This document shows, piece by piece, positions 16,706 to 25,004 of a stretch of DNA of 64,000 nucleotides. The DNA is from Candidatus Aphodousia gallistercoris (GTDB lineage Bacteria; Pseudomonadota; Gammaproteobacteria; Burkholderiales; Burkholderiaceae_F): positions 1-64,000 of the forward strand of contig DVNT01000064.1 of the NCBI GenBank assembly GCA_018714185.1, written 5' to 3'. The translations under genes and the position numbers were made by a program. Position 1 is the first letter of the stretch, and the number at the start of each line of letters is the position of its first letter. The notes below the pieces were generated by a model. That model made no database searches. It was not told where the DNA came from and worked only from the letters and a program-made list of their open reading frames with translations.

Positions 16706-17257
16706 ATGGCACTAAATTACAGTTTAGAAGCGCTGATCTTTGAGCGGAAACGGTCGATTGCCGGCATTGTGCCTGATGTGACGATTATCGAAGAGCACAC
16801 GGATAGCGTGACGGTGACTAAGCACCCGGTGGATACCGGGGCCAACATTGCCGATCACGCCTATAAAAACCCCGCTGTGGTCAGGTGCCAGTTCGGCTGG
16901 TCTGATAGCTCTCGCTTGATCAATAGTCTGTTGGACTTTTCGATTTTCAAAGGTATGCAGACGACGGCGGACATCTATGAGTTTTTGCAAGACTTACAGA
17001 AAAAGCGACAGCCGTTTGCCTTGAGAACAGGAAAGCGGTACTACCCGCAGGTCATTCTTACTGAACTTCGGGTGAGCACTACCGCAGAAAGCGAGTCCTG
17101 CCTTCTGGTTGATTGCACGTTCGAGGAGCTTTTGGTTGCAAGAATGCAGATCGTATCACTGGCTCCGGAGTATCAAAAGGATGCTTCGAAAACAGCCTCT
17201 ATGAAAAATGGAGGGCAGAGAAATCCGATACCGGTTCAGGGAGCATTTAGATCATGA
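16706..17257 (+). CDS. Dit-like distal tail / baseplate protein (183 aa)
   Basis: ATG 16706 is chosen over upstream in-frame codons because it follows the tape-measure stop. The sequence opens with Leu-Glu-Ala-Leu-Ile-Phe-Glu-Arg-Lys-Arg and His-Pro-Val-Asp-Thr-Gly-Ala-Asn-Ile-Ala-Asp-His, then Arg-Thr-Gly-Lys-Arg-Tyr-Tyr. That pattern is seen in Dit-like N-terminal domains of small myoviruses. It should sit at the tube tip under the hub. It overlaps the plug gene by four bases. Confidence 0.7.
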   Translation: MALNYSLEALIFERKRSIAGIVPDVTIIEEHTDSVTVTKHPVDTGANIADHAYKNPAVVRCQFGWSDSSRLINSLLDFSIFKGMQTTADIYEFLQDLQKKRQPFALRTGKRYYPQVILTELRVSTTAESESCLLVDCTFEELLVARMQIVSLAPEYQKDASKTASMKNGGQRNPIPVQGAFRS

Positions 17258-17571
17258 CGGCCTATCAGATCCCATTAACAACAGGGGCGCAGTCTTTCAC
17301 AATCAATCTCGGAGAATTCCAATACAAGATGGTATTAGTGTATAGGAGCGCCGAAGGCGGAGGCTGGTTCTTGGACATGATCCGCTCTGACGGCTCGGAT
17401 GCCATCTATGGGGTTCCTTTGATTTTAGATGCAGACCTGCTTGCACAACATGCCCACAAGCGATTTGGGCATCTTTACGCAAGCATGGATGGGCAAAAGC
17501 GAACGCATCCGACTTATGAAGACATGGGAAACACTGTGATCTTAACGTGGACAGATGAAGATGCCGGCTAA
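17254..17571 (+). CDS. Baseplate plug protein (Pam3 gp18-like, 105 aa)
   Basis: It is a small beta protein with Phe-Thr-Ile-Asn-Leu, Gly-Gly-Gly-Trp-Phe-Leu-Asp-Met and a Tyr-Gly-Val-Pro-Leu turn, matching the plug family of simple myovirus baseplates. The gene sits between Dit-like and hub genes, as in related phages. It ends within the hub start. The family call rests on pattern and neighbourhood. Confidence 0.7.
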   Translation: MTAYQIPLTTGAQSFTINLGEFQYKMVLVYRSAEGGGWFLDMIRSDGSDAIYGVPLILDADLLAQHAHKRFGHLYASMDGQKRTHPTYEDMGNTVILTWTDEDAG

Positions 17572-18601
17572 CATCACAAGCAAGAACACTGAAATTTCCG
17601 ATGATTTTTCAAATGCACAGTGGCTTCGGTACTGTCGTTTGACCGTCTCAACCGAGAGCGTTGAGGGGAAAAATGAAGAGATGATCGAGGCTATCGATTT
17701 GAGTGAATTTCGGATTCGCTTCATAGTCGACCAAGCTTGCGTGGGAAAGCCTACAACGGCTGAAATCACCGTCTACAATCTGGCACAACAAACGATTGAT
17801 TTAATCCCCGGGCCGACCAATCAAGAAATTCGAAATAAGAATATCTTGGTAACACTGGAGGCCGGCTACGAATCCAATCATGCCATTGTCTTCCAGGGCG
17901 AGCTATGGTGGAAAACGGTCGGCCAAGAAAATGAAACGGACACCTACCTCACGTTAGTTTGCGCTTCGGGAAGCCGAAACCAAAACTACGCCGTCGTGTC
18001 CGCTTCGATAAAGAAAGGTGCCACGCAGCAAGACATCCTGAATGTGGTCGCTAAGACGATGTCTGAAAAAGGCGTGGCGATGACCGGTCAGCCAACCCTA
18101 ATGGCTACGAAATTGCCAAGAGGCAAGGTGATCTACAAAATGGCAAAAGATGCCATGCAAGGGATTGCTGACACAAACAACTTTGACTGGTACATCGGTA
18201 CGAACGGCCTTGTGCCTGTTCCAAGGGATCCGTCTTATGATCCGAATACCCAAGCCATTGTGCTGAATGTTCAGACCGGAATGCTTGGCAGGCCGAAGAT
18301 GACCACGCTTGGAGTCAATGTTGAATGCCTCTTAAATCCATTAATTGATGTTGGTTCGATTATCCAGATTGATAATTCCAGAATCAATCGAGAAAGCTAT
18401 GACACATCATACGGAGCGGTACAAGAAAACTTTCATCGTACCGAAACCTATGACGGTGCCGACGGCTTTTATCGAGTTATTGCCAGACAACACGTTGGAG
18501 ACACCTACTGCCAAGATTGGCTAACGTCCATGATTTGCGTTGCCGTTGTCGGCACGACCCCAATCACCCCCGGGGTTAATTCTTTCTTTCCGAACACATG
18601 A
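17555..18601 (+). CDS. Baseplate hub protein (gp27/gpD-like, 348 aa)
   Basis: It has an Ile-Asp-Leu-Ser-Glu-Phe-Arg-Ile-Arg-Phe motif, then a Ala-Glu-Ile-Thr-Val-Tyr-Asn-Leu strand typical of hub proteins, and a C-terminal Gly-Ala-Val-Gln-Glu-Asn-Phe-His segment. The product forms the ring that carries the spike. ATG 17561 is an alternative start. The stop overlaps the spike gene start by four bases. Confidence 0.75.
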   Translation: MKMPANITSKNTEISDDFSNAQWLRYCRLTVSTESVEGKNEEMIEAIDLSEFRIRFIVDQACVGKPTTAEITVYNLAQQTIDLIPGPTNQEIRNKNILVTLEAGYESNHAIVFQGELWWKTVGQENETDTYLTLVCASGSRNQNYAVVSASIKKGATQQDILNVVAKTMSEKGVAMTGQPTLMATKLPRGKVIYKMAKDAMQGIADTNNFDWYIGTNGLVPVPRDPSYDPNTQAIVLNVQTGMLGRPKMTTLGVNVECLLNPLIDVGSIIQIDNSRINRESYDTSYGAVQENFHRTETYDGADGFYRVIARQHVGDTYCQDWLTSMICVAVVGTTPITPGVNSFFPNT

Positions 18602-19407
18602 TCAACCCGAACGCACAAATCAATGACACTAACCTGTTGTTAGAGCAGACATTCAACGGCAAGCAAGCAGCAATATGGACTGCGCTGCCGGGCATTATCA
18701 AGAGCTTTGATCCACAGGCGATGACCTGTGAAGTCCAGCCAGCTGTCACGGGGAGAATTCGAGATGCAGACGGAACGATTAAACAGGTCAATCTGCCGTT
18801 ACTTCTTGATTGTCCGGTTGTCTTTCCGCATGCCGGAGCGTGCTCATTGACATTCCCGATCAAGGAGGGCGATGAGTGCCTTGTGGTTTTTTCAAGTCGC
18901 GGGATCGACTTTTGGTGGCAAAACGGCGGTATTCAACCGCCGCCTGAGCCGAGGATGCATGATTTGTCGGATGGCTTTGTTATTCCGGGGCCGTACTCTC
19001 AACCGAAAAAGATTGCGAATGTCAGTACAGAGTCGGTTCAGCTGCGAAGCAATGACCATGAAGCGTTTTTGGAGATTAATCCGACAACCCATAACATCAA
19101 AGTTCAAACGACTGCCAATCTTAACGCCACGGTAGGCGGAGATAGCACGGTGCAGGTGACGGGTAATGTCACCATTAAGGCGGCAAGCGTCACAATCGAC
19201 AGTCCCAATACGCACATAACCGGAACACTTCAAGTCGACAAGCTTATCACCGCGCAGCAGGGCGTAACTTCGACAGGTGGTTCCGGCGTTCAGGTTACTG
19301 GCCCGATCACGTCAACGGGAGACATCAAAGCAGGCTCAATCAGCTTACAGCAGCATACGCATAGCGGAGTACAGCCCGGTGGTGGTGATACTGGACAACC
19401 AAAGTAA
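18598..19407 (+). CDS. Membrane-puncturing spike, Gp138 family
   Basis: The N-terminal OB-fold part contains Phe-Pro-His-Ala-Gly-Ala-Cys-Ser-Leu-Thr-Phe-Pro and Ser-Arg-Gly-Ile-Asp-Phe-Trp-Trp, as in Gp138 proteins. Residues about 160-245 are Thr/Val/Gly-rich, consistent with a triple beta-helix. The C-terminus has His-Thr-His-Ser-Gly-Val, the typical metal-binding apex of phage spikes. It pierces the outer membrane during contraction. Confidence 0.88.
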   Translation: MINPNAQINDTNLLLEQTFNGKQAAIWTALPGIIKSFDPQAMTCEVQPAVTGRIRDADGTIKQVNLPLLLDCPVVFPHAGACSLTFPIKEGDECLVVFSSRGIDFWWQNGGIQPPPEPRMHDLSDGFVIPGPYSQPKKIANVSTESVQLRSNDHEAFLEINPTTHNIKVQTTANLNATVGGDSTVQVTGNVTIKAASVTIDSPNTHITGTLQVDKLITAQQGVTSTGGSGVQVTGPITSTGDIKAGSISLQQHTHSGVQPGGGDTGQPK

Positions 19408-19465
19408 TGAAATAGACACAATGAATATTTGACCAAAAATCGAATTTCTCAGAACGGGCAAGGTT

Positions 19466-19567
19466 ATGCAAAACAAGAATTTACCGCTTCATGGTAAGGC
19501 GATTCTTTACGCCATCGCATTCTTCATTGTTTGTGCAGGCATTTCCCTTGTTTTGGCTAACATTTGA
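19466..19567 (+). CDS. Tiny membrane protein (33 aa)
   Basis: An ATG at 19466 with AAGG just upstream opens a frame of 33 codons. Residues 10-32 form one hydrophobic span with Cys and Ala-Gly. It ends 14 bases before the RNase-like gene. It may be a partner of that gene (for example an inhibitor or anchor) or unrelated. Confidence 0.35.
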   Translation: MQNKNLPLHGKAILYAIAFFIVCAGISLVLANI

Positions 19568-19581
19568 CGATCAGGAAAACC

Positions 19582-20148
19582 ATGAGAGTTAGATTCGTAG
19601 ACCATTTCATTTTTGCAGACGATGCAGAGTTTGAATCGAAACATAAGAGAGATAAAGACGGGAAATTTTCAGAAGCAGAAGGTCTAAAAAATATCAACAA
19701 GCATCCTTCTAAAAATGAATTAAAACGAGAACACAAAGCTAAGTCTATTGAGGAGTTCTACGGAGAAGAAATCAAAGGGCGTGGGCTTACGGGAAGATCA
19801 GCCATGAAAAAATTGCTTGAACTCCAGCGAGGACATATTAAGTCTGCGTTCCATAGAGATGATATAGGCGATATTGATCTTGTGTGGGGAGATACAAGAG
19901 CTGGTCTTTGTCACTCTATATATGAAAGATTAAATAAAAATCAGGACGTTCAACCAGTTTTAAATGGTATTGCCAACACAATTGCAAATGGGGTAAGAGA
20001 TAAAAGTTTGGAAGATAGCCAAAATTATGTTTTGGTGTACGGGACAATGCGTGTAGTGATATCGAAGAGTTTTAAAAACGACAATAAAGTAAGACTTATG
20101 ATTTCAGCATACGAACCGAACGAAAACTATAAAAAGAAAAGCCCCTAA
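19582..20148 (+). CDS. PBECR-type (barnase/EndoU/colicin-like) predicted RNase, moron
   Basis: ATG 19582 follows AGGAAA. Near the N-terminus is the Arg-Asp-Lys-Asp-Gly-Lys-Phe-Ser phrase seen in phage polyvalent proteins. The diagnostic core is Gly-His-Ile-Lys-Ser-Ala-Phe-His-Arg-Asp, Gly-Asp-Ile-Asp-Leu-Val-Trp-Gly-Asp and Gly-Leu-Cys-His-Ser-Ile, the pattern of PBECR/DUF3519 nuclease domains. The C-terminal strands fit that fold. The gene is clearly more AT-rich than its neighbours and splits spike from W, so it is probably an acquired moron. Toxic RNase activity is inferred. Confidence 0.65.
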   Translation: MRVRFVDHFIFADDAEFESKHKRDKDGKFSEAEGLKNINKHPSKNELKREHKAKSIEEFYGEEIKGRGLTGRSAMKKLLELQRGHIKSAFHRDDIGDIDLVWGDTRAGLCHSIYERLNKNQDVQPVLNGIANTIANGVRDKSLEDSQNYVLVYGTMRVVISKSFKNDNKVRLMISAYEPNENYKKKSP

Positions 20149-20163
20149 ATAAAACAGGGGCTT
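20139..20163. terminator. Hairpin at the end of the RNase moron
   Basis: AAGCCCCT (20139-20146) pairs with AGGGGCTT (20156-20163), overlapping the stop codon. On the plus strand no T-run follows; on the minus strand it is followed by TTTTCTTTTT. It may reduce read-through around the moron. Confidence 0.5.
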
Positions 20164-20279
20164 CCTACTGCAAGTTATTCGGTGCGGTGCGGCTAGACCT
20201 GAATTTCACCTATCGGCAGACTTCCTCGATAGAACTTTTCAGTACAAGATCATTTTATAACCTTTCGTACAAAAAATAA

Positions 20280-20630
20280 ATGAAAGTACGCAAACTTACT
20301 TCAACGGGCGACTATCGACTTGGCCATGCCGACAATGATTTCTTTGTTGACACAGCAGAAGGAGTCGCCCAAAACGTTTTGACTCGTCTAGCCCTTTGGC
20401 AGGGTCAATGGTTTATCGACAGTTCTGAAGGGACACCGTGGCTACAGCAGGTGCTCGGCAAGCATAACGCCGTTGATACTGTCATTAAAAACAGAATCCT
20501 TGAAACGCCGGGCGTTTTGTCGATAAGCGAGTACGAATCTATTTTGAATCCTGACACACGCTCATTGACCGTTACCGCAACGATTCAAACTCAGTATGGA
20601 CAAACAACTATTGAGAGTGAAATGCAATGA
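20280..20630 (+). CDS. Baseplate wedge protein W (T4 gp25-like)
   Basis: It is a 116-aa protein immediately before baseplate J. It has the gp25-like features Val-Ala-Gln-Asn-Val, Gly-Thr-Pro-Trp-Leu-Gln and the Ile-Leu-Glu-Thr-Pro-Gly-Val strand. It links tube and wedges and starts sheath polymerisation. The 130-base gap upstream after the moron hairpin contains no gene and may hold a promoter, though none is convincing. It overlaps J by four bases. Confidence 0.82.
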   Translation: MKVRKLTSTGDYRLGHADNDFFVDTAEGVAQNVLTRLALWQGQWFIDSSEGTPWLQQVLGKHNAVDTVIKNRILETPGVLSISEYESILNPDTRSLTVTATIQTQYGQTTIESEMQ

Positions 20631-21808
20631 TTGAAAATCCTGTTTTTACAGTCAATGAATACGGCATTTCTGCGCCGACGTACTCAGAAATTCTCGACTA
20701 TTTCCAAGGGAAAGCGAGAGAGATTTTTGGGCAAGACATCAATGTAGACGCCGATACTCAAGACGGGCAACTGATAGCCATCTTCGCGGCCGCTATCAAC
20801 GATGTGAATGCGCAAGCGATTGCCACGTACAACCAATTTAACCCAAATACGGCTATAGGCGTTGGCTTGGATTCCGCGGTAAAGACAAACGGAATCGAGC
20901 GGCAGGCTGCAAGCAATTCAACGGTTGACCTTGTTTTGGTCGGTCAAGCCGGTACGGTGATTGAAAGCGGAGTAGCAGAGGATAGCAATGGAAATAAATG
21001 GCTTTTACCGGATCAGGTTGTCATTCCGGTTTCTGGGCAAATAACCGTAACGGCAGTTGCGCAGGAAGAAGGTGCAATTGAAGCCTCTCCAAATACAATC
21101 ACGCAAATCAGCACGCCAACAATGGGATGGCAAACGGTTAACAACCCATCCTATGCCACAGTAGGCTCGGCGATCGAAACCGACATTGAATTGCGAGCTA
21201 GGCAAGCTCGTAGCACAGAGCTGGCCAGCGTCTCGTTGTGGGAAGGAATCATCGCCTCTCTTTTGAATTTTGACGGCGTAACACGTGTATCAGGTATCAA
21301 AAACGACGAGGATGAGCCAACAGAAGAAGGAATTCCCGGGCACACAATTGCAATGATTGTCGATGGCGGGGAAGTGGATGACATCGGAAAGACGATCTTC
21401 TTAAAGAAGGGCGAAGGTGTAGGGACGTACGGCACCACTGAATCGACTTATGTTGATGTGTACGGATTCCCTAACAAGATTTCTTTCTCAAGACCGACCG
21501 TAGTCAACATCTTTGTCACGTTGACAATTAAGCCTGGGGCGTCTTACTTAAGCACGGCAGCCGATGAAGTTAAAGAACGGATTTCTAACTACATCAATAG
21601 CCTAGCGATCGGAGAAGATGTCAACATTGCTCGAGTTCTTGCCTCGGCTGTCAAAGACTGCGATACGGGTGTCGATAACAGATTCGAAGTTCAGGAGATC
21701 AAGATGGGAGAATCCTCCGGATCCCAGACAGTGGCCAGCATCCCGATCGAGTGGAATGAGGCCGCATCTTGTAATGTTGCCAACGTCACGGTGACAGTAA
21801 ATGAGTAA
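20627..21808 (+). CDS. Baseplate protein J
   Basis: At 393 aa it begins with the classic Gly-x-x-Ala-Pro-Thr-Tyr-Ser-Glu-Ile and has Asp-Thr-Gln-Asp-Gly-Gln-Leu-Ile-Ala-Ile-Phe-Ala, then Thr-Asp-Ile-Glu-Leu-Arg-Ala-Arg-Gln, all hallmarks of gpJ. It is a wedge component needed for baseplate assembly. The last part (Val-Asn-Ile-Ala-Arg-Val-Leu) is typical too. It overlaps the DUF2612 gene. Confidence 0.93.
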   Translation: MIENPVFTVNEYGISAPTYSEILDYFQGKAREIFGQDINVDADTQDGQLIAIFAAAINDVNAQAIATYNQFNPNTAIGVGLDSAVKTNGIERQAASNSTVDLVLVGQAGTVIESGVAEDSNGNKWLLPDQVVIPVSGQITVTAVAQEEGAIEASPNTITQISTPTMGWQTVNNPSYATVGSAIETDIELRARQARSTELASVSLWEGIIASLLNFDGVTRVSGIKNDEDEPTEEGIPGHTIAMIVDGGEVDDIGKTIFLKKGEGVGTYGTTESTYVDVYGFPNKISFSRPTVVNIFVTLTIKPGASYLSTAADEVKERISNYINSLAIGEDVNIARVLASAVKDCDTGVDNRFEVQEIKMGESSGSQTVASIPIEWNEAASCNVANVTVTVNE

Positions 21809-22505
21809 TACCAACGAATACACTGATTTCATTGCCGGGTATCACGTAGGCCACGAAAATTTCACAGAGTGGGTATACACACTCACCGAGCCTTTGTTGA
21901 TGGCAAGGGAAAGACTGGCAGAACTTCGACAGGCCTTCGATGTTGATACCGCTGTAGGAGTTCAGCTTGATGCCGTCGGAGCTCGGGTAGGCATTTCCAG
22001 AACGCTTCCCATGAGGATAACGGATGTTTACTTCGAGCTCGACAACGCAGATCTCGGCTTCGATTGCGGAATTTGGAAAGGACGATTTGATCCAAGCGAC
22101 GGCACTACGACACTGGATGACGACATGTATCGTGCTGTTATCAAGTCGAAGATTCTGGCCAACAAATGGAACGGACAGAACGGAACATTGCCTGAATTTT
22201 TGACGCGTGTCCTTAGCTATTTCGGTATGGACTCGAAGGTTCTGGATATGCAGGACATGCAGACGATGCACATTGCCCTGCATCTGACAGAATCAGAAAC
22301 GCCCCCGATTGTTTGGGAACTGATTACGCGGCGCATCATCGACATTACCGCAGCAGGCGTGAGCATCAAGATCGTCGACAATGACCCATGGTTTGGCTTT
22401 GATTATGAGACAAACAGCGTCAAAGGATTCGATGACGGATATTGGTTCCCTTTTGATCAGCCAACAGCTGTACAAAATGTGGAGGCAGAAAATGGCGAAG
22501 TATGA
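21801..22505 (+). CDS. DUF2612 tail protein (gpI-like position)
   Basis: Features are an N-terminal helix, Phe-Asp-Val-Asp-Thr-Ala-Val-Gly-Val-Gln-Leu-Asp-Ala-Val-Gly, Arg-Val-Gly-Ile-Ser-Arg and a Tyr-Arg-Ala-Val-Ile-Lys stretch, as in DUF2612. The C-terminus repeats aromatic-Gly-Phe-Asp units (Trp-Phe-Gly-Phe-Asp and Gly-Phe-Asp-Asp-Gly). It stands where P2 I lies, between J and fibre genes, and probably attaches fibres to the baseplate. Confidence 0.85.
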   Translation: MSNTNEYTDFIAGYHVGHENFTEWVYTLTEPLLMARERLAELRQAFDVDTAVGVQLDAVGARVGISRTLPMRITDVYFELDNADLGFDCGIWKGRFDPSDGTTTLDDDMYRAVIKSKILANKWNGQNGTLPEFLTRVLSYFGMDSKVLDMQDMQTMHIALHLTESETPPIVWELITRRIIDITAAGVSIKIVDNDPWFGFDYETNSVKGFDDGYWFPFDQPTAVQNVEAENGEV

Positions 22506-22840
22506 TTTCAAACTAAACCAAGGAGCTGATTTAAATCTCCCGTTGCAACTCGAAGACGCTCTGGGGGGGGGCGATTTCCTTGAAGGGATTTTCGGCGGCT
22601 ATGCAAATAAGGAGCAACGTTTATTCTCTCGAGGCGATAGATACGCTTACTTCAGAAAACAGCAGATTGGTTATTGACGAAGATCTCGGATTAATTTGCG
22701 TGAAGTTCCCTCACGAGATTACCGAAACCTACCCGGCACAAACATTGGTTTATGACATAGAAATCACTTCCGCCGACAACGAAAGAACCCGAATTCTTGA
22801 GGGGAAAATTTTAGTTAGTGCGGAGGTGACTCGTGTCTGA
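22492..22840 (+). pseudogene. Fibre-region tail protein split by a 9-G tract frameshift
   Basis: ATG 22492 follows GGAGG (22481-22485). The frame reads Met-Ala-Lys-Tyr-Asp-Phe-Lys and passes into nine G (22563-22571), after which it stops at 22677. In the next frame from the same tract a good continuation runs to 22840 (Gly-Gly-Ala-Ile-Ser-Leu-Lys-Gly-Phe ... Val-Ser-Ala-Glu-Val-Thr-Arg-Val). Removing one G gives one 115-aa beta-sandwich-like protein, similar to small proteins found between J/I and fibre genes. It may be an error, a mutation, or phase variation. Confidence 0.7.
22563..22571 (+). repeat. Homopolymer of nine G inside a coding region
   Basis: It sits at codons 24-27 of the gene at 22492. 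Eight G would keep a single open frame; nine break it. Such tracts are slippage-prone in replication and also error-prone in some sequencing methods. Confidence 0.9.
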
Positions 22841-23042
22841 TTGCAAATGCAATGTAACTGTTGTTGTTAGCCCGCCTAAGAAAGTCATTGTCGAAACGAA
22901 AAATGAGATATCGCTTCCGATAGTGAAAGTCCTTGTCCCCGGCATTCAGGGGCCCAAAGGGGATCAGGGCCCAGCAGGCGAAACGCAACCACTAGAAATT
23001 GACCCACTTCAAACGTATCTGAAAGCGAGAGGAACTTTGTAA
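22833..23042 (+). CDS. Short collagen-like fibre-associated protein (69 aa)
   Basis: GTG 22833 has GGAGG (22823-22827 region) upstream. After a Cys-x-Cys N-terminus it has a Gly-x-y run, Gly-Ile-Gln-Gly-Pro-Lys-Gly-Asp-Gln-Gly-Pro-Ala-Gly, like collagen-like linkers of phage fibres. It may attach or extend fibres. Overlap with the preceding and the following gene keeps it in the operon. Confidence 0.65.
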   Translation: MSDCKCNVTVVVSPPKKVIVETKNEISLPIVKVLVPGIQGPKGDQGPAGETQPLEIDPLQTYLKARGTL

Positions 23043-23743
23043 TGCCTACTACACTTAATCAACAAATTCAAAATTTGGCACAGCAAATTGGTCTTGATAT
23101 TAAGACGATTAATAGCGCACAAGGTGATTTGTCGTCATTAACAACCACGCAGAAAGCAAGCTTGGTCCTTGCTATCAACGAGCTCAAATCGGCACTTTCA
23201 CAAGTAGCGGAAAGCGTCATCGATGATTCTCAAACGCTTTCTACAAAGACATGGTCCAGTAACAAAATCGTCAGCGAAATCACATCAAAGTGCGCAGAGG
23301 TTAAAAGTGCGTTGCTTGGTGGAGCGGGGGACGCGTACGACACACTCAAAGAGCTAGCTGATCTGATCACAGAGAACAAAGAGCTCATTGATAGCTTGCA
23401 GGAACTAGCTGGCGCACACGTCCGATACGATGCAGCACAGGAACTATCGCCGGAGCAGCAGGGACAAGCTCGAGCAAATATCGATGCCGCTTCGGACACA
23501 GAGTATCAACAGACTAAAAGCGCCGTTGGTACCCTGGCCAACTTAACAACAACCGAGAAAACGAACCTTGTCGGTGCAATTAACGAGGTCAAGGGCCTCG
23601 CAACAACAGCTAAAAACACTGCCGATCAAGCCAGTACAAAAGCGACTTCTGTTGAAACCGCTTTAAACACGTTTAAAGGTGATGTCGGCGCCACGGACAC
23701 CAACTTTGTCGCTGTGTACACGGCTGCGCGCGACGGCGAATAA
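23042..23743 (+). CDS. Tail fibre / appendage shaft protein, coiled-coil rich (233 aa)
   Basis: It contains two copies of a unit like Leu-Thr-Thr-x-x-Lys-x-x-Leu-Val-x-Ala-Ile-Asn-Glu (residues about 34-50 and 165-180), a motif frequent in phage fibre shafts, and long heptad-like helices. A Glu-Leu-Ser-Pro-Glu-Gln-Gln-Gly-Gln-Ala-Arg-Ala-Asn-Ile segment is also common in fibre proteins. It is probably trimeric and extracellular on the virion. Confidence 0.7.
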   Translation: MPTTLNQQIQNLAQQIGLDIKTINSAQGDLSSLTTTQKASLVLAINELKSALSQVAESVIDDSQTLSTKTWSSNKIVSEITSKCAEVKSALLGGAGDAYDTLKELADLITENKELIDSLQELAGAHVRYDAAQELSPEQQGQARANIDAASDTEYQQTKSAVGTLANLTTTEKTNLVGAINEVKGLATTAKNTADQASTKATSVETALNTFKGDVGATDTNFVAVYTAARDGE

Positions 23744-23757
23744 AAGCGAGGTGCGCT

Positions 23758-24081
23758 ATGGCGACCTTGCAGAAAAGAATTGAAGACCTTGCCAGACAGA
23801 TAGCTCTTGATCAGATTACCCAAGATATTGAGGCAGAGAACAAGTTTGTTAAGAAAGACGAAATCGGTATTGATGACACAGTCAGCCGACTTCTTTCGCT
23901 TGAAGAAAAAGTTTCTCGTCTTATATCTGTTGCTTGGGTGCAGGAAAAAGTTGAACCTCTTTCACTCAAGACTGTAGATCAATCCAATCCGAATCTTGAT
24001 GCATATGCTGTCAGATTGAACGATCTAGAAGCAAAAGTTTCAGAACTTATAGAAAAGACTTGGAAGCAAGAAACTTTCTGA
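23758..24081 (+). CDS. Small coiled-coil phage protein (107 aa)
   Basis: It starts Met-Ala-Thr-Leu-Gln-Lys-Arg-Ile-Glu-Asp-Leu-Ala-Arg-Gln-Ile, paralleling the start of the previous gene, so the two may be diverged relatives. Two heptad regions (about 45-60 and 85-100) share Leu-Glu-x-Lys-Val-Ser-x-Leu-Ile. It ends before an intrinsic terminator. Role in fibre attachment is inferred from place. Confidence 0.55.
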   Translation: MATLQKRIEDLARQIALDQITQDIEAENKFVKKDEIGIDDTVSRLLSLEEKVSRLISVAWVQEKVEPLSLKTVDQSNPNLDAYAVRLNDLEAKVSELIEKTWKQETF

Positions 24082-24102
24082 AAATTTAATCATTTCAAAC
24101 CT

Positions 24103-24134
24103 AGAGCTGGGTAGCCCCCGGCTCTTTTTTTTTT
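24103..24134 (+). terminator. Intrinsic terminator before the tail fibre gene
   Basis: AGAGC (24103-24107) and adjoining GGG pair with CCC and GCTCT (24121-24125), followed by a run of T to 24134. It stands only 16 bases before the fibre ATG, so fibre transcription either reads through it or starts separately. Confidence 0.75.
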
Positions 24135-24149
24135 ACGGGGTTAAAAAAC

Positions 24150-25004
24150 ATGGCGACTAATGAATTATTGCGATTTGCCAATGGTACCGATCCTAACGTC
24201 ATCGCATTCGCTGAATGGAAAAATCTTCCTGAAGTTACCAAAGGGTTTGTGGCCGGTATCGCAAGAAGCGCGAACATGAATCGTGTTATTGCACAAGGGG
24301 CGTTAGCCGGATACGTGATGGGCCAAGCGATTGTGTCTATTTTGCAAAAAGATGCCAAGCTAGATAGCTCAACATTTTATGAAGACTTCCTTTCGGCTTT
24401 GGCAACTTACATCCCTGCGAATGTTGCCAATGGTTCAATCCCGACCACAAAGCTTCAACAGCTAGCCTCTTATCAAGACATCGAGGCGGGAACTGCGTCT
24501 AAAGTTGTATGCTCAGATGTGCTTTTGCAATATCTCAAGACATTAGTGCCGACCGGTACTTGCCAGTGCATGATGCTTAAGACGGCGCCAGCGGGTTGGA
24601 TGGTCATGGACAACAGTCAAGTTGACTACGAGGATGCTCCTGAGCTTGTTGAACTCTTATGGCAATTTGATTTGACAAAAGGTGACAGCTCGACATACGC
24701 GGTTTTACCGAATATGAACGGTCGCGTCTTCCAGGGAACGACTACAGTAGCCGACGTCTGTAAATACCTCGAAGCCCAGTTACCAAACATTCAAGGTACC
24801 ATGGGTGACAACTACGGTGGAGTTTCCTTCTCTTGCTCTGGTGCGTTATCGTCAGACGGTTCAGAACTAAACTACAGCGGAGCAGGAACGAACCGCATGA
24901 CATATAACGCTGTGCAATTTAAAGCAAGTAATTCAAACGCCATCTATTCTGCATCGACCGTGCAACAAAATGCATTACAAGTCCTTGCTTGTGTTCGATA
25001 CTGA
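24150..25004 (+). CDS. Tail fibre with switchable C-terminus (constant part plus cassette A)
   Basis: The constant part is 24150-24782 (211 codons). It contains a phage tail-collar-like region: Ala-Pro-Ala-Gly-Trp-Met-Val-Met-Asp near residue 150, Tyr-Ala-Val-Leu-Pro-Asn-Met-Asn-Gly-Arg-Val-Phe, then Glu-Ala-Gln-Leu-Pro-Asn-Ile. Pro-Asn-Ile falls exactly on the CCAAACATT site at 24783. The present C-terminus (cassette A, 24783-25004) ends Val-Leu-Ala-Cys-Val-Arg-Tyr and can be replaced by any of 18 silent cassettes. The tip should bind the host receptor. Confidence 0.9.
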   Translation: MATNELLRFANGTDPNVIAFAEWKNLPEVTKGFVAGIARSANMNRVIAQGALAGYVMGQAIVSILQKDAKLDSSTFYEDFLSALATYIPANVANGSIPTTKLQQLASYQDIEAGTASKVVCSDVLLQYLKTLVPTGTCQCMMLKTAPAGWMVMDNSQVDYEDAPELVELLWQFDLTKGDSSTYAVLPNMNGRVFQGTTTVADVCKYLEAQLPNIQGTMGDNYGGVSFSCSGALSSDGSELNYSGAGTNRMTYNAVQFKASNSNAIYSASTVQQNALQVLACVRY

